Source of the DNA: Rhodohalobacter sp. 614A
Lineage (GTDB): Bacteria > Bacteroidota > Rhodothermia > Balneolales > Balneolaceae
Length of the DNA: 64,000 nucleotides
Reading direction: 5' to 3'
Assembly: GCF_021462415.1 (NCBI RefSeq)
Contig: NZ_JAKEDS010000001.1
Location: forward strand, 1,212,273-1,276,272
The notes below the pieces were generated by a model that was not told the DNA's origin, did no database searches, and saw only the letters and a list, made by a program, of their open reading frames with translations. Position numbers and translations under genes: made by a program. Of the stretch, positions 36,579 to 45,369 are shown piece after piece (position 1 is the first letter of the stretch; each line of letters opens with the position of its first letter).

Positions 36579-36936
36579 GGTATTTCTGTCTTAAATGAAC
36601 CTTATTATTAAAAATAATCAGACCCGGCTTTATTCCCTAACAAATTGAGTGATTCATTTGGGTAAAAGCGCTTTCAAATACATATATTTTAGAGATAATT
36701 CTCAATTAAAGTTGACGTGCCAATCATTCCCAAAACAATTCTGCATAAGATGCCTTTTTGAAGAATTCTTATGTTGAAGGGATTGTTAAAAAATGGTTCA
36801 GATATTAAATAACGCAAGTTCGATAGAAATTCATTGAGCATTGTCGATGCGAAGGATTTCATTACTTTATTCTTTTTTAAATCGAACTTATGTTAAATAG
36901 AAAGGCAGGATTTCGGATTTAAAATGTAAAGAGATT
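36579..36936. other. 358-base divergent promoter region between mutA and acyl-CoA dehydrogenase
   Basis: The stretch is AT-rich and non-coding in all frames I could follow. It must contain the promoters of both diverging genes. There is a short symmetrical GAGATAATTCTC near 36692-36703, but no strong operator-like palindrome, riboswitch or repeat. Confidence 0.4.
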
Positions 36937-38103
36937 ATGACGGAGAATAGAACAACTTCAAATCCATTGACACAACTAACCGAAGACGAGCAGATGCTGA
37001 AAGATGCGGCTGCGGAATTTGCGGATACGGTGATTCATCCAAAAGTTCAGGAGATGGATGAGAAAGCAAAGCTCGATCCCGAACTTATCCGGCTCTTTTT
37101 TGAAATGGGATTTATGGGAATAGAAATTCCTGAGAAGTACGAAGGTGGTGGCGGTACATTTTTTATGAGTATTGTAGCCATCGAGCAAATTTCCAGGGTA
37201 GACGCCTCCGTTGGCGTTTTTATGGATGTACAAAATACACTGGTAAACAATGCCATTCTGAGATGGGGCTCGGATGAAATCAAAGAACGTTTTTTGCCAC
37301 AATTAGCCACCGAAAAAGTAGGGGCGTACTGCCTTTCGGAAGCGGGTTCGGGCAGTGATGCTTTCGCGCTGAAATGCTCTGCAAAAGAAGACGGCGATTC
37401 ATACATCCTGAACGGCACCAAGCTTTGGATTACCAATGCCAATGAAGCCGATATTTTCCTGGTATTCGCGAATATCAATCCGGAGGTGGGATACAAAGGA
37501 ATTACCTGTTTTATTGTTGAAAGGGGAATGGCCGGATTTTCCATATCAAAAAAAGAGGATAAACTTGGAATTCGGGCCAGCTCAACTTGCGGACTGACAT
37601 TTGAAGACGTGAGAGTTCCGAAAGAAAATATTCTCGGGGAAGTTGGAAAAGGATACAAAGTGGCTATCGAAACCCTGAATGAGGGACGAATTGGAATTGG
37701 GGCACAAATGATTGGAATTGCCCAGGCTGCATACGATGCGGCGATCAGTTATACCAAAGAACGTCAACAGTTTGGGCAATCCATTTCTGAATTCCAGGGC
37801 GTTCAGTTTCAGCTTGCAAAGATGGCAACCGAATTGGAGATGGCCCGCCTGCTGGTATATAACGCTGCAAGGCTCAAAGAAGCAGGAAAACCTTTTCTGA
37901 AAGAGGCGGCCATGGCAAAATATTACAGTTCCGAAGTGGCAGAGAAAGTCAGTTCTATGGCTATAGATCTTTATGGCGGCTATGGATATGTGAGGGAATA
38001 TCCCGTGGAAAAATATTACAGAGATTCGAAAATCGGGAAGATCTACGAAGGTACGTCGAATATGCAACTTCAGACGATATCCAAAATTATTTTGAAGGAA
38101 TGA
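36937..38103 (+). CDS. Acyl-CoA dehydrogenase
   Basis: The 388-residue FAD enzyme removes two hydrogens from acyl-CoA esters in the cytoplasm and passes the electrons to ETF. Diagnostic parts are YCLSEAGSGSDAFALKCSA (substrate/FAD site), KLWITNANEADIFLVFA, the TLNEGRIGIGAQMIGIAQAA helix, and DLYGGYGYVREYPVEKYYRDSKIGKIYEGTSN near the C-terminus. In this last block the Glu of IYEGTSN is the usual catalytic base of the short- and medium-chain type. Divergence from the mutase operon suggests a role in branched-chain amino-acid or short fatty-acid breakdown. It starts at an ATG. Confidence 0.94.
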   Translation: MTENRTTSNPLTQLTEDEQMLKDAAAEFADTVIHPKVQEMDEKAKLDPELIRLFFEMGFMGIEIPEKYEGGGGTFFMSIVAIEQISRVDASVGVFMDVQNTLVNNAILRWGSDEIKERFLPQLATEKVGAYCLSEAGSGSDAFALKCSAKEDGDSYILNGTKLWITNANEADIFLVFANINPEVGYKGITCFIVERGMAGFSISKKEDKLGIRASSTCGLTFEDVRVPKENILGEVGKGYKVAIETLNEGRIGIGAQMIGIAQAAYDAAISYTKERQQFGQSISEFQGVQFQLAKMATELEMARLLVYNAARLKEAGKPFLKEAAMAKYYSSEVAEKVSSMAIDLYGGYGYVREYPVEKYYRDSKIGKIYEGTSNMQLQTISKIILKE

Positions 38104-38239
38104 ATTTTTTTGGAATGATTTGCAATCATATCGATGTTCGTAACATGTTTACGTTTCAATATGCCTTATTAAGATGGGAAAACGGGCTTTTACGATACGT
38201 TTCAAGGCATTTTTAAGTATAAAAACCACAACCAAGACA

Positions 38240-39505
38240 ATGAGAAATTTTCAGGAATTTTTGAAATCAAACAGTAAAGACGAAGAATCGTACAAAAAAC
38301 TCATCGAATTTGTACAGGGCCTCGTTGAGGAGAGAGATAACGCAAAAGAACAACTGGATTTATTAGAGAGTGCGGTTCGCAGTGATTACGATTCGGTTTT
38401 GATTACCACTCTCGAACTTGATAAACCCGGTCCTAAAATTGTATATGTGAATGACGGTTTTACCCGAATGACCGGTTACACAAAAGAAGAAGTGATTGGC
38501 AAAACCCCGCGAATTCTTCAGGGGCCAAAAACCGATCGTAAAGTTTTAGATACGCTTAAGAAGCGTCTCAGGGAAGGGCAATCATTTTTTGGCCACACCG
38601 TGAATTACCGAAAAGACGGGACAGAATTTATTATTCAATGGGACATCCATCCGCTTACGAACGAAGAGGGAGAAGTTACACATTGGGTGTCGTATCAGCA
38701 TGATATTACCGAGCGTAAACGGTCGGAAAGAAAAGTGATGGACTCTCAGATAGAGTTCGACAGCCTTGACGAGGAGTCGAAGAAGACACTGATTGATATT
38801 GATGAGCAGGGCAATATTATCACATCCAACAAAGCCTTCCGGGATCTGATTGGGTATGACGACGAAGAACTTAAAAAGAGTAAAATCTGGGATCTTTTGG
38901 CGGATGAGCAGGTCGAAACTTTCAAGCATAAATTTGACCAATTTAAGCCGAGTGATTTTGAAGGGGCTGTGTATGAACTGAATATCGTAAATAAGAAAGG
39001 CAATTCTGTGGAGGTTCAGGTAAGAACACGCCTTCTCGAAATTGATGACCAGAAAGTGGTACGGACTTCATTCGAGAATAAATCACTCCAGAAGCGAATT
39101 ATGGCCATGTTGAATAAACGGAATGAATCGTATCGAAAAATGTATGATTCAACAAAAGATTTCCGATACAAACTGGTACAGACCAGTGGTGGCGATTTTG
39201 TTTTTGATTATGTATCGGACTCTTTTATAAAGATTACCGGCGTTTCTGCCAAGCAGGCCGAAGGTACACCGATTGGTGATTTTGTTCACAAAGATGATAT
39301 TGAAAAAGTGGAAGCACATCTTAAAAACATTCTGCAGGGAAAGCCGAATACAGAGCAATACCGCATCAAGAGAAAAGATGGCAGCTATTCAGAAGTGATT
39401 GATTATGCCAAACCGGTTTGGGACGTTGAGAATGCGAATGTTGAAGCCGTGAAGGGATCAATCTCTACTCAGATTTCTTCGGCAAAAAAAACGACTAAAA
39501 ACTGA
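38240..39505 (+). CDS. Triple-PAS sensory protein without output domain
   Basis: The start was taken at ATG 38240 (MRNFQEFLKSN); an upstream ATG at 38174 would add a basic, non-family-like stretch. The protein has 421 residues: an N-terminal coiled coil, then three PAS domains (about 44-163, 175-285 and 308-410). The first resembles LOV domains (NDGFTRMTGYTKEEVIGKTPRILQGPKTD), but the flavin-reactive Cys of NCRFLQ is replaced by TPRILQ, so blue-light photochemistry is not expected. No kinase, cyclase or DNA-binding domain is present. It may be a partner-protein sensor. sufE follows after 51 bases, possibly without functional connection. Confidence 0.8.
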   Translation: MRNFQEFLKSNSKDEESYKKLIEFVQGLVEERDNAKEQLDLLESAVRSDYDSVLITTLELDKPGPKIVYVNDGFTRMTGYTKEEVIGKTPRILQGPKTDRKVLDTLKKRLREGQSFFGHTVNYRKDGTEFIIQWDIHPLTNEEGEVTHWVSYQHDITERKRSERKVMDSQIEFDSLDEESKKTLIDIDEQGNIITSNKAFRDLIGYDDEELKKSKIWDLLADEQVETFKHKFDQFKPSDFEGAVYELNIVNKKGNSVEVQVRTRLLEIDDQKVVRTSFENKSLQKRIMAMLNKRNESYRKMYDSTKDFRYKLVQTSGGDFVFDYVSDSFIKITGVSAKQAEGTPIGDFVHKDDIEKVEAHLKNILQGKPNTEQYRIKRKDGSYSEVIDYAKPVWDVENANVEAVKGSISTQISSAKKTTKN

Positions 39506-39556
39506 TCTTTTTCGTTAACGGTTCGAAACCTGTCGAAAGAATTCTTACTTTAAGGC

Positions 39557-39991
39557 ATGACTATACAAGAAAAACAGGATCGGATTGTAAGACAATTTGA
39601 ATTATTGGGTGATTGGCCCGAGCGATACAAGTACATCATCAAGCTTGGGCAAAAGCTCGACCCACTGGATGACAAGCATAAAGTGGAGGAAAATCTTGTG
39701 CGGGGATGTCAGTCCCAGGTATGGCTTGTTACCGAGCTGGATCATGATAAGATAATTTTTAAAGCCGACAGCGATGCAGCCATTACCAAAGGCTTGGTGG
39801 CGATGCTTGTGAATTTCTATTCCGGCGAAACTCCGGATGCGATTCTTCAAACGGACCCTGAATTTATCGAAAAGATCGGTATGCAGCAGCATCTTTCGCC
39901 AACTCGTTCAAACGGTTTGGCTTCGATGGTAAAGCAGATGAAGATCTATGCGATGGCTTATAAAAGCAAGATTAGTCAATCTGTACAGTAA
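39557..39991 (+). CDS. sufE: SufE family sulfur-acceptor protein
   Basis: At 144 residues this is the usual length. The active cysteine lies in VRGCQSQVWL (Cys51), the characteristic SufE motif. Other matches are the N-terminal IVRQFELLGDWPERYKYIIKLG helix and the later ALLVNFYSGETPD-like segment. SufE accepts sulfur from the desulfurase SufS and passes it to SufB for iron-sulfur cluster assembly in the cytoplasm. No sufS, sufB or sufC lies nearby, so the main suf operon is elsewhere. It starts at an ATG. Confidence 0.94.
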   Translation: MTIQEKQDRIVRQFELLGDWPERYKYIIKLGQKLDPLDDKHKVEENLVRGCQSQVWLVTELDHDKIIFKADSDAAITKGLVAMLVNFYSGETPDAILQTDPEFIEKIGMQQHLSPTRSNGLASMVKQMKIYAMAYKSKISQSVQ

Positions 39992-40083
39992 TTCACTTTG
40001 AATTTGTGTAAACTCTACACGTTTCAATTTGTTAATATTAAGGTGAAAGGGGCTTCCCAAACAAAAATCAGATAAGTTCCATT

Positions 40084-40707
40084 ATGAATAAAAAAGTTAT
40101 ACAAACAGTAGCATTCGTTGCCTTTATCGGGGTGGCTATCACGGCACTTTATTATGGTGGCGTTTTCGGTAATTCCAATGGCCAGTCTGAGGCGAGTAAT
40201 GCTCAGCGCGTAGCTCAAAAAGTAGAAATTCTGAAGTATAGTGATTACCAGTGTCCGGCATGCAAGGCGTATGTTCCTATTGAGAATCAACTGAAAGCCG
40301 AGTATGGTGATATGGTTGAATTGGAGTATCGTTATTTCCCACTTCAGGGACATCAGTTTTCCGATCTTGCAGCACGTTCAGCTGAAGCAGCTAATCAACA
40401 AGGTAAGTTCCAGGAGATGCACAATCTGATTTTTCAATACCAAGAGCAATGGTCGCAAGGCGGGGCAGAGGAATACTTTTTTGATTTTGCCGAGCAGATT
40501 GGCCTCGATATGGAACAATTTGAAGAAGATCTCGAATCGGATGAAGTGGCTGAGACAGTGAATAGGCAGCGCCAGGAAGGAATACGGCGAACGGTCAACT
40601 CTACGCCTACATATTTCCTGAACGGACAGAAATTGCGGCAGAATCCACGTTCGTACGACCAGTTCAAAGCAATTGTAGAACTGTATATGTACCGGTCGGA
40701 AGGCTAA
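40084..40707 (+). CDS. DsbA-like thioredoxin-fold oxidoreductase, membrane anchored
   Basis: The 207-residue protein has an N-terminal membrane anchor (about 5-24), then a DsbA/thioredoxin_4 domain with a CPAC active site (Cys57, Cys60), an inserted helical part, and the cis-proline loop NSTPTYFLNGQ. This is the Bdb-type arrangement. It probably forms or isomerises disulfides in the periplasm. A clear intrinsic terminator follows. It is monocistronic, with an ATG start. Its redox partner is not in this window. Confidence 0.9.
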   Translation: MNKKVIQTVAFVAFIGVAITALYYGGVFGNSNGQSEASNAQRVAQKVEILKYSDYQCPACKAYVPIENQLKAEYGDMVELEYRYFPLQGHQFSDLAARSAEAANQQGKFQEMHNLIFQYQEQWSQGGAEEYFFDFAEQIGLDMEQFEEDLESDEVAETVNRQRQEGIRRTVNSTPTYFLNGQKLRQNPRSYDQFKAIVELYMYRSEG

Positions 40708-40714
40708 TATTTAT

Positions 40715-40770
40715 TGAATATCGAACAAGGAATGTTGAATTCAGAAATGGTTCATCATTCATAATTCTTT
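40715..40770. repeat. TTGAAT/GTTGAA heptamer-rich intergenic repeat
   Basis: After the DsbA-like gene the sequence reads as variants of TTGAATATTGAACAAGGAAT and GTTCATCATTCATAATTC. Related words recur at 41390-41412 and, inverted, at 41481-41528. This is a degenerate intergenic repeat made of about seven-base units, placed just before the terminator hairpin. Confidence 0.5.
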
Positions 40771-40775
40771 ATACT

Positions 40776-40808
40776 CAATCCGAAGCTCTGCTTCGGATTG
40801 TCTTTTTT
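40776..40808 (+). terminator. Rho-independent terminator of the DsbA-like gene
   Basis: A perfect 11-base stem (CAATCCGAAGC at 40776-40786, GCTTCGGATTG at 40790-40800) with a TCT loop is followed by TCTTTTTT. It lies 69 bases after the stop codon and only about 20 bases before the next gene. Confidence 0.93.
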
Positions 40809-40828
40809 AGAGACATAATCTCCTCTAT

Positions 40829-41377
40829 ATGATTTACGAATTTCTAAAAAAATCTCCCCAATTTGATGATTCTGTTTTTGTGGCTCCAAGTGCCGATATC
40901 ATCGGGGATGTGACTATTGGCCGCGAAAGTTCCATCTGGTTTAATGTTACCATTCGGGGGGATGTTAACTGGATTGAGATTGGAGAAAAAAGCAATGTTC
41001 AGGATAACACCTGCATTCACGTCACAAATCAAACCGGCCCTACAAAATTGGGCGATTTGGTTACCATTGGCCATAATGCGATGATTCACGCCTGTACCAT
41101 TCATGATCGGGTTTTGGTTGGAATTCAGTCTACTATTCTGGATGATGTGATTGTGGAATCGGATGTGATGATTGCGGCCGGAAGCCTTGTGCCGCCCGGC
41201 AAGCGGTTAGAATCCGGCTTTTTATATATGGGAACGCCGGCAAGGAAAGCAAGAGAACTTACGGATGAGGAACTCAGGCACATCGTTAAAAATGCTGAGA
41301 ATTACGTGAAGTACCAGCGAACCTATCGGCAGGTGGACAAGTACGACGAAAATCCTTTCTATAAAGCCAAAGGCTAA
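40829..41377 (+). CDS. Gamma-class carbonic anhydrase family protein
   Basis: The 182-residue left-handed beta-helix protein has hexapeptide repeats through about residue 150. The three zinc/iron-binding histidines of gamma carbonic anhydrases are present: His64 in TCIHV, and His82 and His87 in IGHNAMIHACTI. The C-terminal helix is ...RHIVKNAENYVKYQRTYR. It is of the YrdA/CaiE type; many members show weak or redox-regulated carbonic anhydrase activity and others may act on acyl-CoA. It starts at an ATG closely after the preceding terminator and is cytoplasmic. Confidence 0.88.
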   Translation: MIYEFLKKSPQFDDSVFVAPSADIIGDVTIGRESSIWFNVTIRGDVNWIEIGEKSNVQDNTCIHVTNQTGPTKLGDLVTIGHNAMIHACTIHDRVLVGIQSTILDDVIVESDVMIAAGSLVPPGKRLESGFLYMGTPARKARELTDEELRHIVKNAENYVKYQRTYRQVDKYDENPFYKAKG

Positions 41378-41389
41378 TTTTAATTATAG

Positions 41390-41530
41390 ATTTTGAATGT
41401 TGAATTAGGAATCGTCATTGCGATAATATTGCAGAAACTTGTAAAGTAAATTGTGCTTTGCATTAGTCGTACAGACACTTCATTGCACATTCAATATTCA
41501 ACACTCAACATTCTTCATTCAAAATTCCAA
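41390..41530. repeat. Inverted TTGAATGTTGAA-type repeat before hemW
   Basis: The left part TTTTGAATGTTGAATTAGGAA (41391-41411) and the right part ATTCAATATTCAACACTCAACATTC (41484-41508 region) are inverted relatives built of the same seven-base words as at 40715-40770. The right arm reads open in the hemW frame and produces a spurious upstream extension (HCTFNIQHSTFFIQNSK). Confidence 0.55.
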
Positions 41531-41531
41531 A

Positions 41532-42674
41532 GTGTCCGGAATTTACATTCACATACCGTTTTGCAAACAAGCTTGTAGCTATTGTGATTTTTATTTTTTG
41601 ACCCGCGGCGAACTCCGACAGCCTTTTGTTGATGCGCTTGTCTCGGAAATTCAGTCTTACAAGGACTCCAAATTTGCCAAAGAATCCGTTCAAACGATTT
41701 ATTTGGGCGGCGGCACTCCATCACTCCTGAATGAAAAACAACTGGAGAGTATTTTTGAATCGCTTCACGAAGTATTTCTGGTTGATCCTGTTGAAGTAAC
41801 AATGGAACTCAATCCGGATGATGTGACTCCGGAGTATCTCTCCATGATCCGGGATTTGGGAGTGAACCGTGCCAGTATGGGGGTTCAGTCTTTTGATAAA
41901 AAAATACTGGAATTTATGCACCGGGCACACAATCCCGGGGAAGCCATTCATGCCCTGGAAGCTCTTCAGAAAACAGGTTTCCCGTCATTTACGGCTGATT
42001 TGATTTACGGAAATCCGGGACAATCGGCGGCAAAACTGAAGCGTGATATTGATCAACTGCTATCTTTTGATCCCCCGCATATTTCTGCTTATTCATTAAC
42101 CATTGAACCAAAAACTCGGCTGGGCAAACAAGTTGAACTTGGACGGATCAACCCGCCGGATGATGATCGTGTTTCGGAGCATTTCGACCTGGTGCGAAGT
42201 GAACTCCAAAAAGCGGGACTTGAGCAATATGAAGTCAGTAACTTTGCAAAGCCGGGGAAGGAAGCGGTTCATAACAGTAATTACTGGAATCATGAAAATT
42301 ATATAGGACTGGGCCCATCCGCTCATTCTTTTTGGCGGGATAAAGAAGGCGCAAAACGATGGCTGAATCAGGCGAATCTGAAAAACTATTTGAATAATCC
42401 GTCGGGAAGTTATCGTGAAGAGGAAGAAAATTTATCCCCAAAAACACTTGGTGAAGAAAGAATTATGCTGGGACTGCGAACCAAATGGGGAGTATCAGAG
42501 AAGAATTTAGAAGAAATGTATGACTATCGCTTTTCTGATAAGCAACGAAAATGGATCGAAAAGCAGATCAAAAAAAGTTTTTTTGAACGAGAAAATGATG
42601 TCTTCAGAATGACGGCCGAAGGGTTAAAAATTTCCGATCATTTGGTTGTTGATTTACTTGCTTTGGGTGAATAA
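41532..42674 (+). CDS. hemW: HemW, heme chaperone / radical SAM protein
   Basis: The GTG at 41532 was chosen as start because the family begins with SGIYIHIPFCKQACSYC; upstream in-frame sequence back to 41451 is repeat DNA. The protein has 380 residues. The radical SAM cluster motif is CKQACSYC (Cys11, Cys15, Cys18), followed by GGGTPSLL, the ELNPDDVTPEYL strand and GVNRASMGVQSFD. The SNYWNHENYIGLGPSAHS block is typical of HemW rather than true coproporphyrinogen oxidase HemN. HemW binds heme and is thought to deliver it to respiratory proteins. It is cytoplasmic or membrane-associated. Confidence 0.93.
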   Translation: MSGIYIHIPFCKQACSYCDFYFLTRGELRQPFVDALVSEIQSYKDSKFAKESVQTIYLGGGTPSLLNEKQLESIFESLHEVFLVDPVEVTMELNPDDVTPEYLSMIRDLGVNRASMGVQSFDKKILEFMHRAHNPGEAIHALEALQKTGFPSFTADLIYGNPGQSAAKLKRDIDQLLSFDPPHISAYSLTIEPKTRLGKQVELGRINPPDDDRVSEHFDLVRSELQKAGLEQYEVSNFAKPGKEAVHNSNYWNHENYIGLGPSAHSFWRDKEGAKRWLNQANLKNYLNNPSGSYREEEENLSPKTLGEERIMLGLRTKWGVSEKNLEEMYDYRFSDKQRKWIEKQIKKSFFERENDVFRMTAEGLKISDHLVVDLLALGE

Positions 42675-42811
42675 AAGTTGATTTCAATCGAATCAATTTA
42701 TTGCCGGACTTGAATACTATTAAAATTTTTTAAATATATAAGGGATTCCGCTGCACCAAAGAATCAAAAGAGAAGTGAGAGAATCCCAACCCCAAACAAG
42801 TTTCCTTAGCC

Positions 42812-43447
42812 ATGACTCCACCCAACGACCAAGCCATTTCGCAACCGCAAAAAGAATTCTTTGACGATGCATCTTTTAGAACGCTGTACGGAGGAGTGGT
42901 GGTAACCTGGGTAGCAACCAGTGCCATTTCCGATGTCTGGGGCGATATAGATCTGAAAGTCCTGGGGTTTACAATTGCCATCCTTGTAGCACTAATCGGT
43001 TTTTTTCTGAGTGATCAAAGAACTTTAAAAAAACTGGTGATAGCACCTTTTAACGGGCTCCTGATTTATTTGACCATTATGGGCGGTACTTCTTTTCTTC
43101 CCGCTGATATTGATGATCGTGATCCCGCAACGGCAACCGATACAACCCAAACGGCAATCGTTGAGGATGTCGAAACGGAATCTGGAAGCAGATCCGCATT
43201 TCTTAAAGCGTGGAATCCGAATGCGAACCTTGTACAGGAAGCGACCCAGTTAAAACAAGAAAATACAAAGCTCCAGGTTGAGACGAGAGAGCTGGCCGAA
43301 GTAAATCAGGTTTATGAACAGAAACTGGATTCCACTCGTCAGGTCATTCAAACCATTCAACTATCACCGGCGGTCAGAGAAAGTTTACTGAGAAATCTGG
43401 ACGTAAACAGAAACGCCACACTGATGAGGCCTGCCTTCAATCAGTAA
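42812..43447 (+). CDS. Membrane protein with C-terminal coiled coil
   Basis: This 211-residue protein of unknown family has three short hydrophobic segments between about 27 and 93 (YGGVVVTWVATSAI, VLGFTIAILVALIGFFLS, LVIAPFNGLLIYLTIM), an acidic Thr-rich linker, and a coiled coil at about 140-185 (EATQLKQENTKLQVETRELAEVNQVYEQKL). Its stop codon directly abuts the stop codon of the converging metalloprotease gene with no base between. Structure suggests a membrane-tethered scaffold or spacer; no function is assignable. It starts at an ATG. Confidence 0.75.
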   Translation: MTPPNDQAISQPQKEFFDDASFRTLYGGVVVTWVATSAISDVWGDIDLKVLGFTIAILVALIGFFLSDQRTLKKLVIAPFNGLLIYLTIMGGTSFLPADIDDRDPATATDTTQTAIVEDVETESGSRSAFLKAWNPNANLVQEATQLKQENTKLQVETRELAEVNQVYEQKLDSTRQVIQTIQLSPAVRESLLRNLDVNRNATLMRPAFNQ

Positions 43448-45265
43448 CTATTTAATAAGAACCATTTTTTTGGTTGAGACGGTTTGATCTGTAATAATCC
43501 TGTAAAAATACACGCCGGATGCAAGATCAGACGCGTCGAACTGAATGGTGTGGAATCCGCGATTTAAACGGTCGTCGATCAGCGTAGAAATTTGTCTGCC
43601 GATCCGGTCATACACTTCTACTTTCACTCGTTTGGCTTCACTCAAAGAAAACCGGATGTTTGTAACCGGGTTAAATGGATTTGGATAATTTTGGGTAATA
43701 GTATCCTCATCCGGAATAGTCGATGTAACCGTAAGATTATACGTTCCGCTACTGTCTCTGTGGGTATTTACAACTGCAATTCGAATATCCGTGAGATTGT
43801 CCCAGCTCCACGTCGTTTGAAGGGCCTGGGATTTTGAATTGGGATTTGCGATAAACTGGGTATCAATTTCCCCATTCCTGAAAAACCCAATCACACCTAA
43901 ACCAACACCGTTTACGGTAGCATCGAGGAGAAAAGTGGGTTGTCCGGGAATAATGTTGGACGGTATCACGTGAATGTAGTTTGCCGCTTTTGCAAGAATC
44001 AGTTGATTGGTGAGACTGTCTGGCGGCTGAAAAAGTGTTTCTATAAATCTTGAGGAGGGATAATTTTCTTTTTCCTGGAAACCAAATTTGGGGATCATGA
44101 AATCAGGTCCGGCCGTCATATGCCAGAGGTGATTATTAATATGTTCCTGAGGGAATGTTTGATTATTTGCAATTAAAACCCGCTCTATGGCATCTAAATA
44201 GGAGATGAAATCTTCGTTGTCCTGTTTATTCAAATAATCGGCCCGAATCTCTTTCCAAACATCAACCCAAAACTGCATGCCATACGATTCGGCAAAATAA
44301 AGTGCCCAGGTTATATGATTATAAGAACCGGGAATGGGGCTATTGGGACTGCCAAATATGGATGAGCTGTGGGGAGAGTTTTGATCCCAGTCATCATCCG
44401 CGCTATTAAAGTTCATGATGTAATTGTAGTAGTCATTTACATCGTCAAAAACCACTTCCTCCATTAATGTAGCATCCATCTCAATCCATACAGCGTTTCC
44501 GGAATCTCCCTTCCAACGGTTGTTTGTGTATTGAATAGCGTGTTTCACTTCATGAGCAATCGTTGCATAAAGAGCCCCGGTTTGATCTCCTTCGGGATGT
44601 GTATTTCCCGGGAAACCTCCGAAATCATTATGGATGTTAATAGTTGTGGTTGAACCGGAAGCCCGTGTGGTGCCATAAAATTGAAAATTTTGGAAGTAAA
44701 TCACATACGGTTCGTCCTTAAGAAAATCCATAAAACCGAGTTCGAGCACTTCATAACGGTAGGAAGAATCAGCCGCAAATGCAGCTTTTTCAATATAATC
44801 GGGGACGCCGCTGTTATCCAGATCCTCAAGCGGCACTGCATCCAGTCCGGTGGTTTCGTAATAAAGAATAAAATTTCCTGAAGGAGAAGTATGACTACGG
44901 GTTTCGGCGGAGGTTTCAACAGAAAGAAGAGTTTCAATTTCTGAAACCGTGGCCGGATTCATTTGATCTTTCATTTGCTCGTACTCTGCAAGAACAGGCG
45001 TCAAACATTTAATAAGTTGATCGGAAGATGTACGAAAGCGCGTATCCAGCCGTTCGGGTTTAAAACCGGCATAAATGGATTGAAGCAGTGCCTCTTCTTT
45101 TGAAATATTACCGATGGCAACTTCTTTTTGTATAGCTGAAAGTACCGGGTGGTGAGCGGTGGGAAGTATGGGATCGATATGATTTTGTGCAAATAAATTT
45201 GGTCCTCCAAGCGCAAAAGCCAAACATAAAAAAGTCAATAAAATCTGCCGGATGCGGTTGATCAT
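43448..45265 (-). CDS. Secreted MXAN_6640-type metalloprotease with type IX sorting domain
   Basis: The 605-residue protein has a signal peptide (about 1-26, ending NLFAQ). The catalytic domain holds the gluzincin-type zinc motif HEVKH (238-242) preceded by GALYATIA, with the downstream acidic stretch VWIEMDATLMEEVVFDDVNDYY. A beta domain follows, and the last 80 residues are a por/T9SS type A sorting domain (NYPNPFNPVTNIRF, VKVEVYDRIGR, ASGVYFYRI, KKMVLIK). It would pass the outer membrane via type IX secretion and be surface-bound or released. It resembles the MXAN_6640 putative metalloprotease family. It starts at an ATG and its substrate is unknown. Confidence 0.9.
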   Translation of the reverse strand: MINRIRQILLTFLCLAFALGGPNLFAQNHIDPILPTAHHPVLSAIQKEVAIGNISKEEALLQSIYAGFKPERLDTRFRTSSDQLIKCLTPVLAEYEQMKDQMNPATVSEIETLLSVETSAETRSHTSPSGNFILYYETTGLDAVPLEDLDNSGVPDYIEKAAFAADSSYRYEVLELGFMDFLKDEPYVIYFQNFQFYGTTRASGSTTTINIHNDFGGFPGNTHPEGDQTGALYATIAHEVKHAIQYTNNRWKGDSGNAVWIEMDATLMEEVVFDDVNDYYNYIMNFNSADDDWDQNSPHSSSIFGSPNSPIPGSYNHITWALYFAESYGMQFWVDVWKEIRADYLNKQDNEDFISYLDAIERVLIANNQTFPQEHINNHLWHMTAGPDFMIPKFGFQEKENYPSSRFIETLFQPPDSLTNQLILAKAANYIHVIPSNIIPGQPTFLLDATVNGVGLGVIGFFRNGEIDTQFIANPNSKSQALQTTWSWDNLTDIRIAVVNTHRDSSGTYNLTVTSTIPDEDTITQNYPNPFNPVTNIRFSLSEAKRVKVEVYDRIGRQISTLIDDRLNRGFHTIQFDASDLASGVYFYRIITDQTVSTKKMVLIK

Positions 45266-45369
45266 GAATCCCGTTCAGAGAGGGTTTAAAAATTATTTGA
45301 AATCGTCGTAAATTATGAATTCGTGACAGGTTTAACGAATTCTATTTATAAATCGTCTGAATATACAAT

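Noticed and set aside
38240-38730. Blue-light LOV photoreceptor
   Set aside because: The required cysteine in the NCRFLQ motif is replaced (TPRILQ), so I call it only LOV-like.
41451-41531. Upstream ATG extension of hemW
   Set aside because: The 27 extra residues are translation of an intergenic repeat; the family begins at SGIYIHIPFC.
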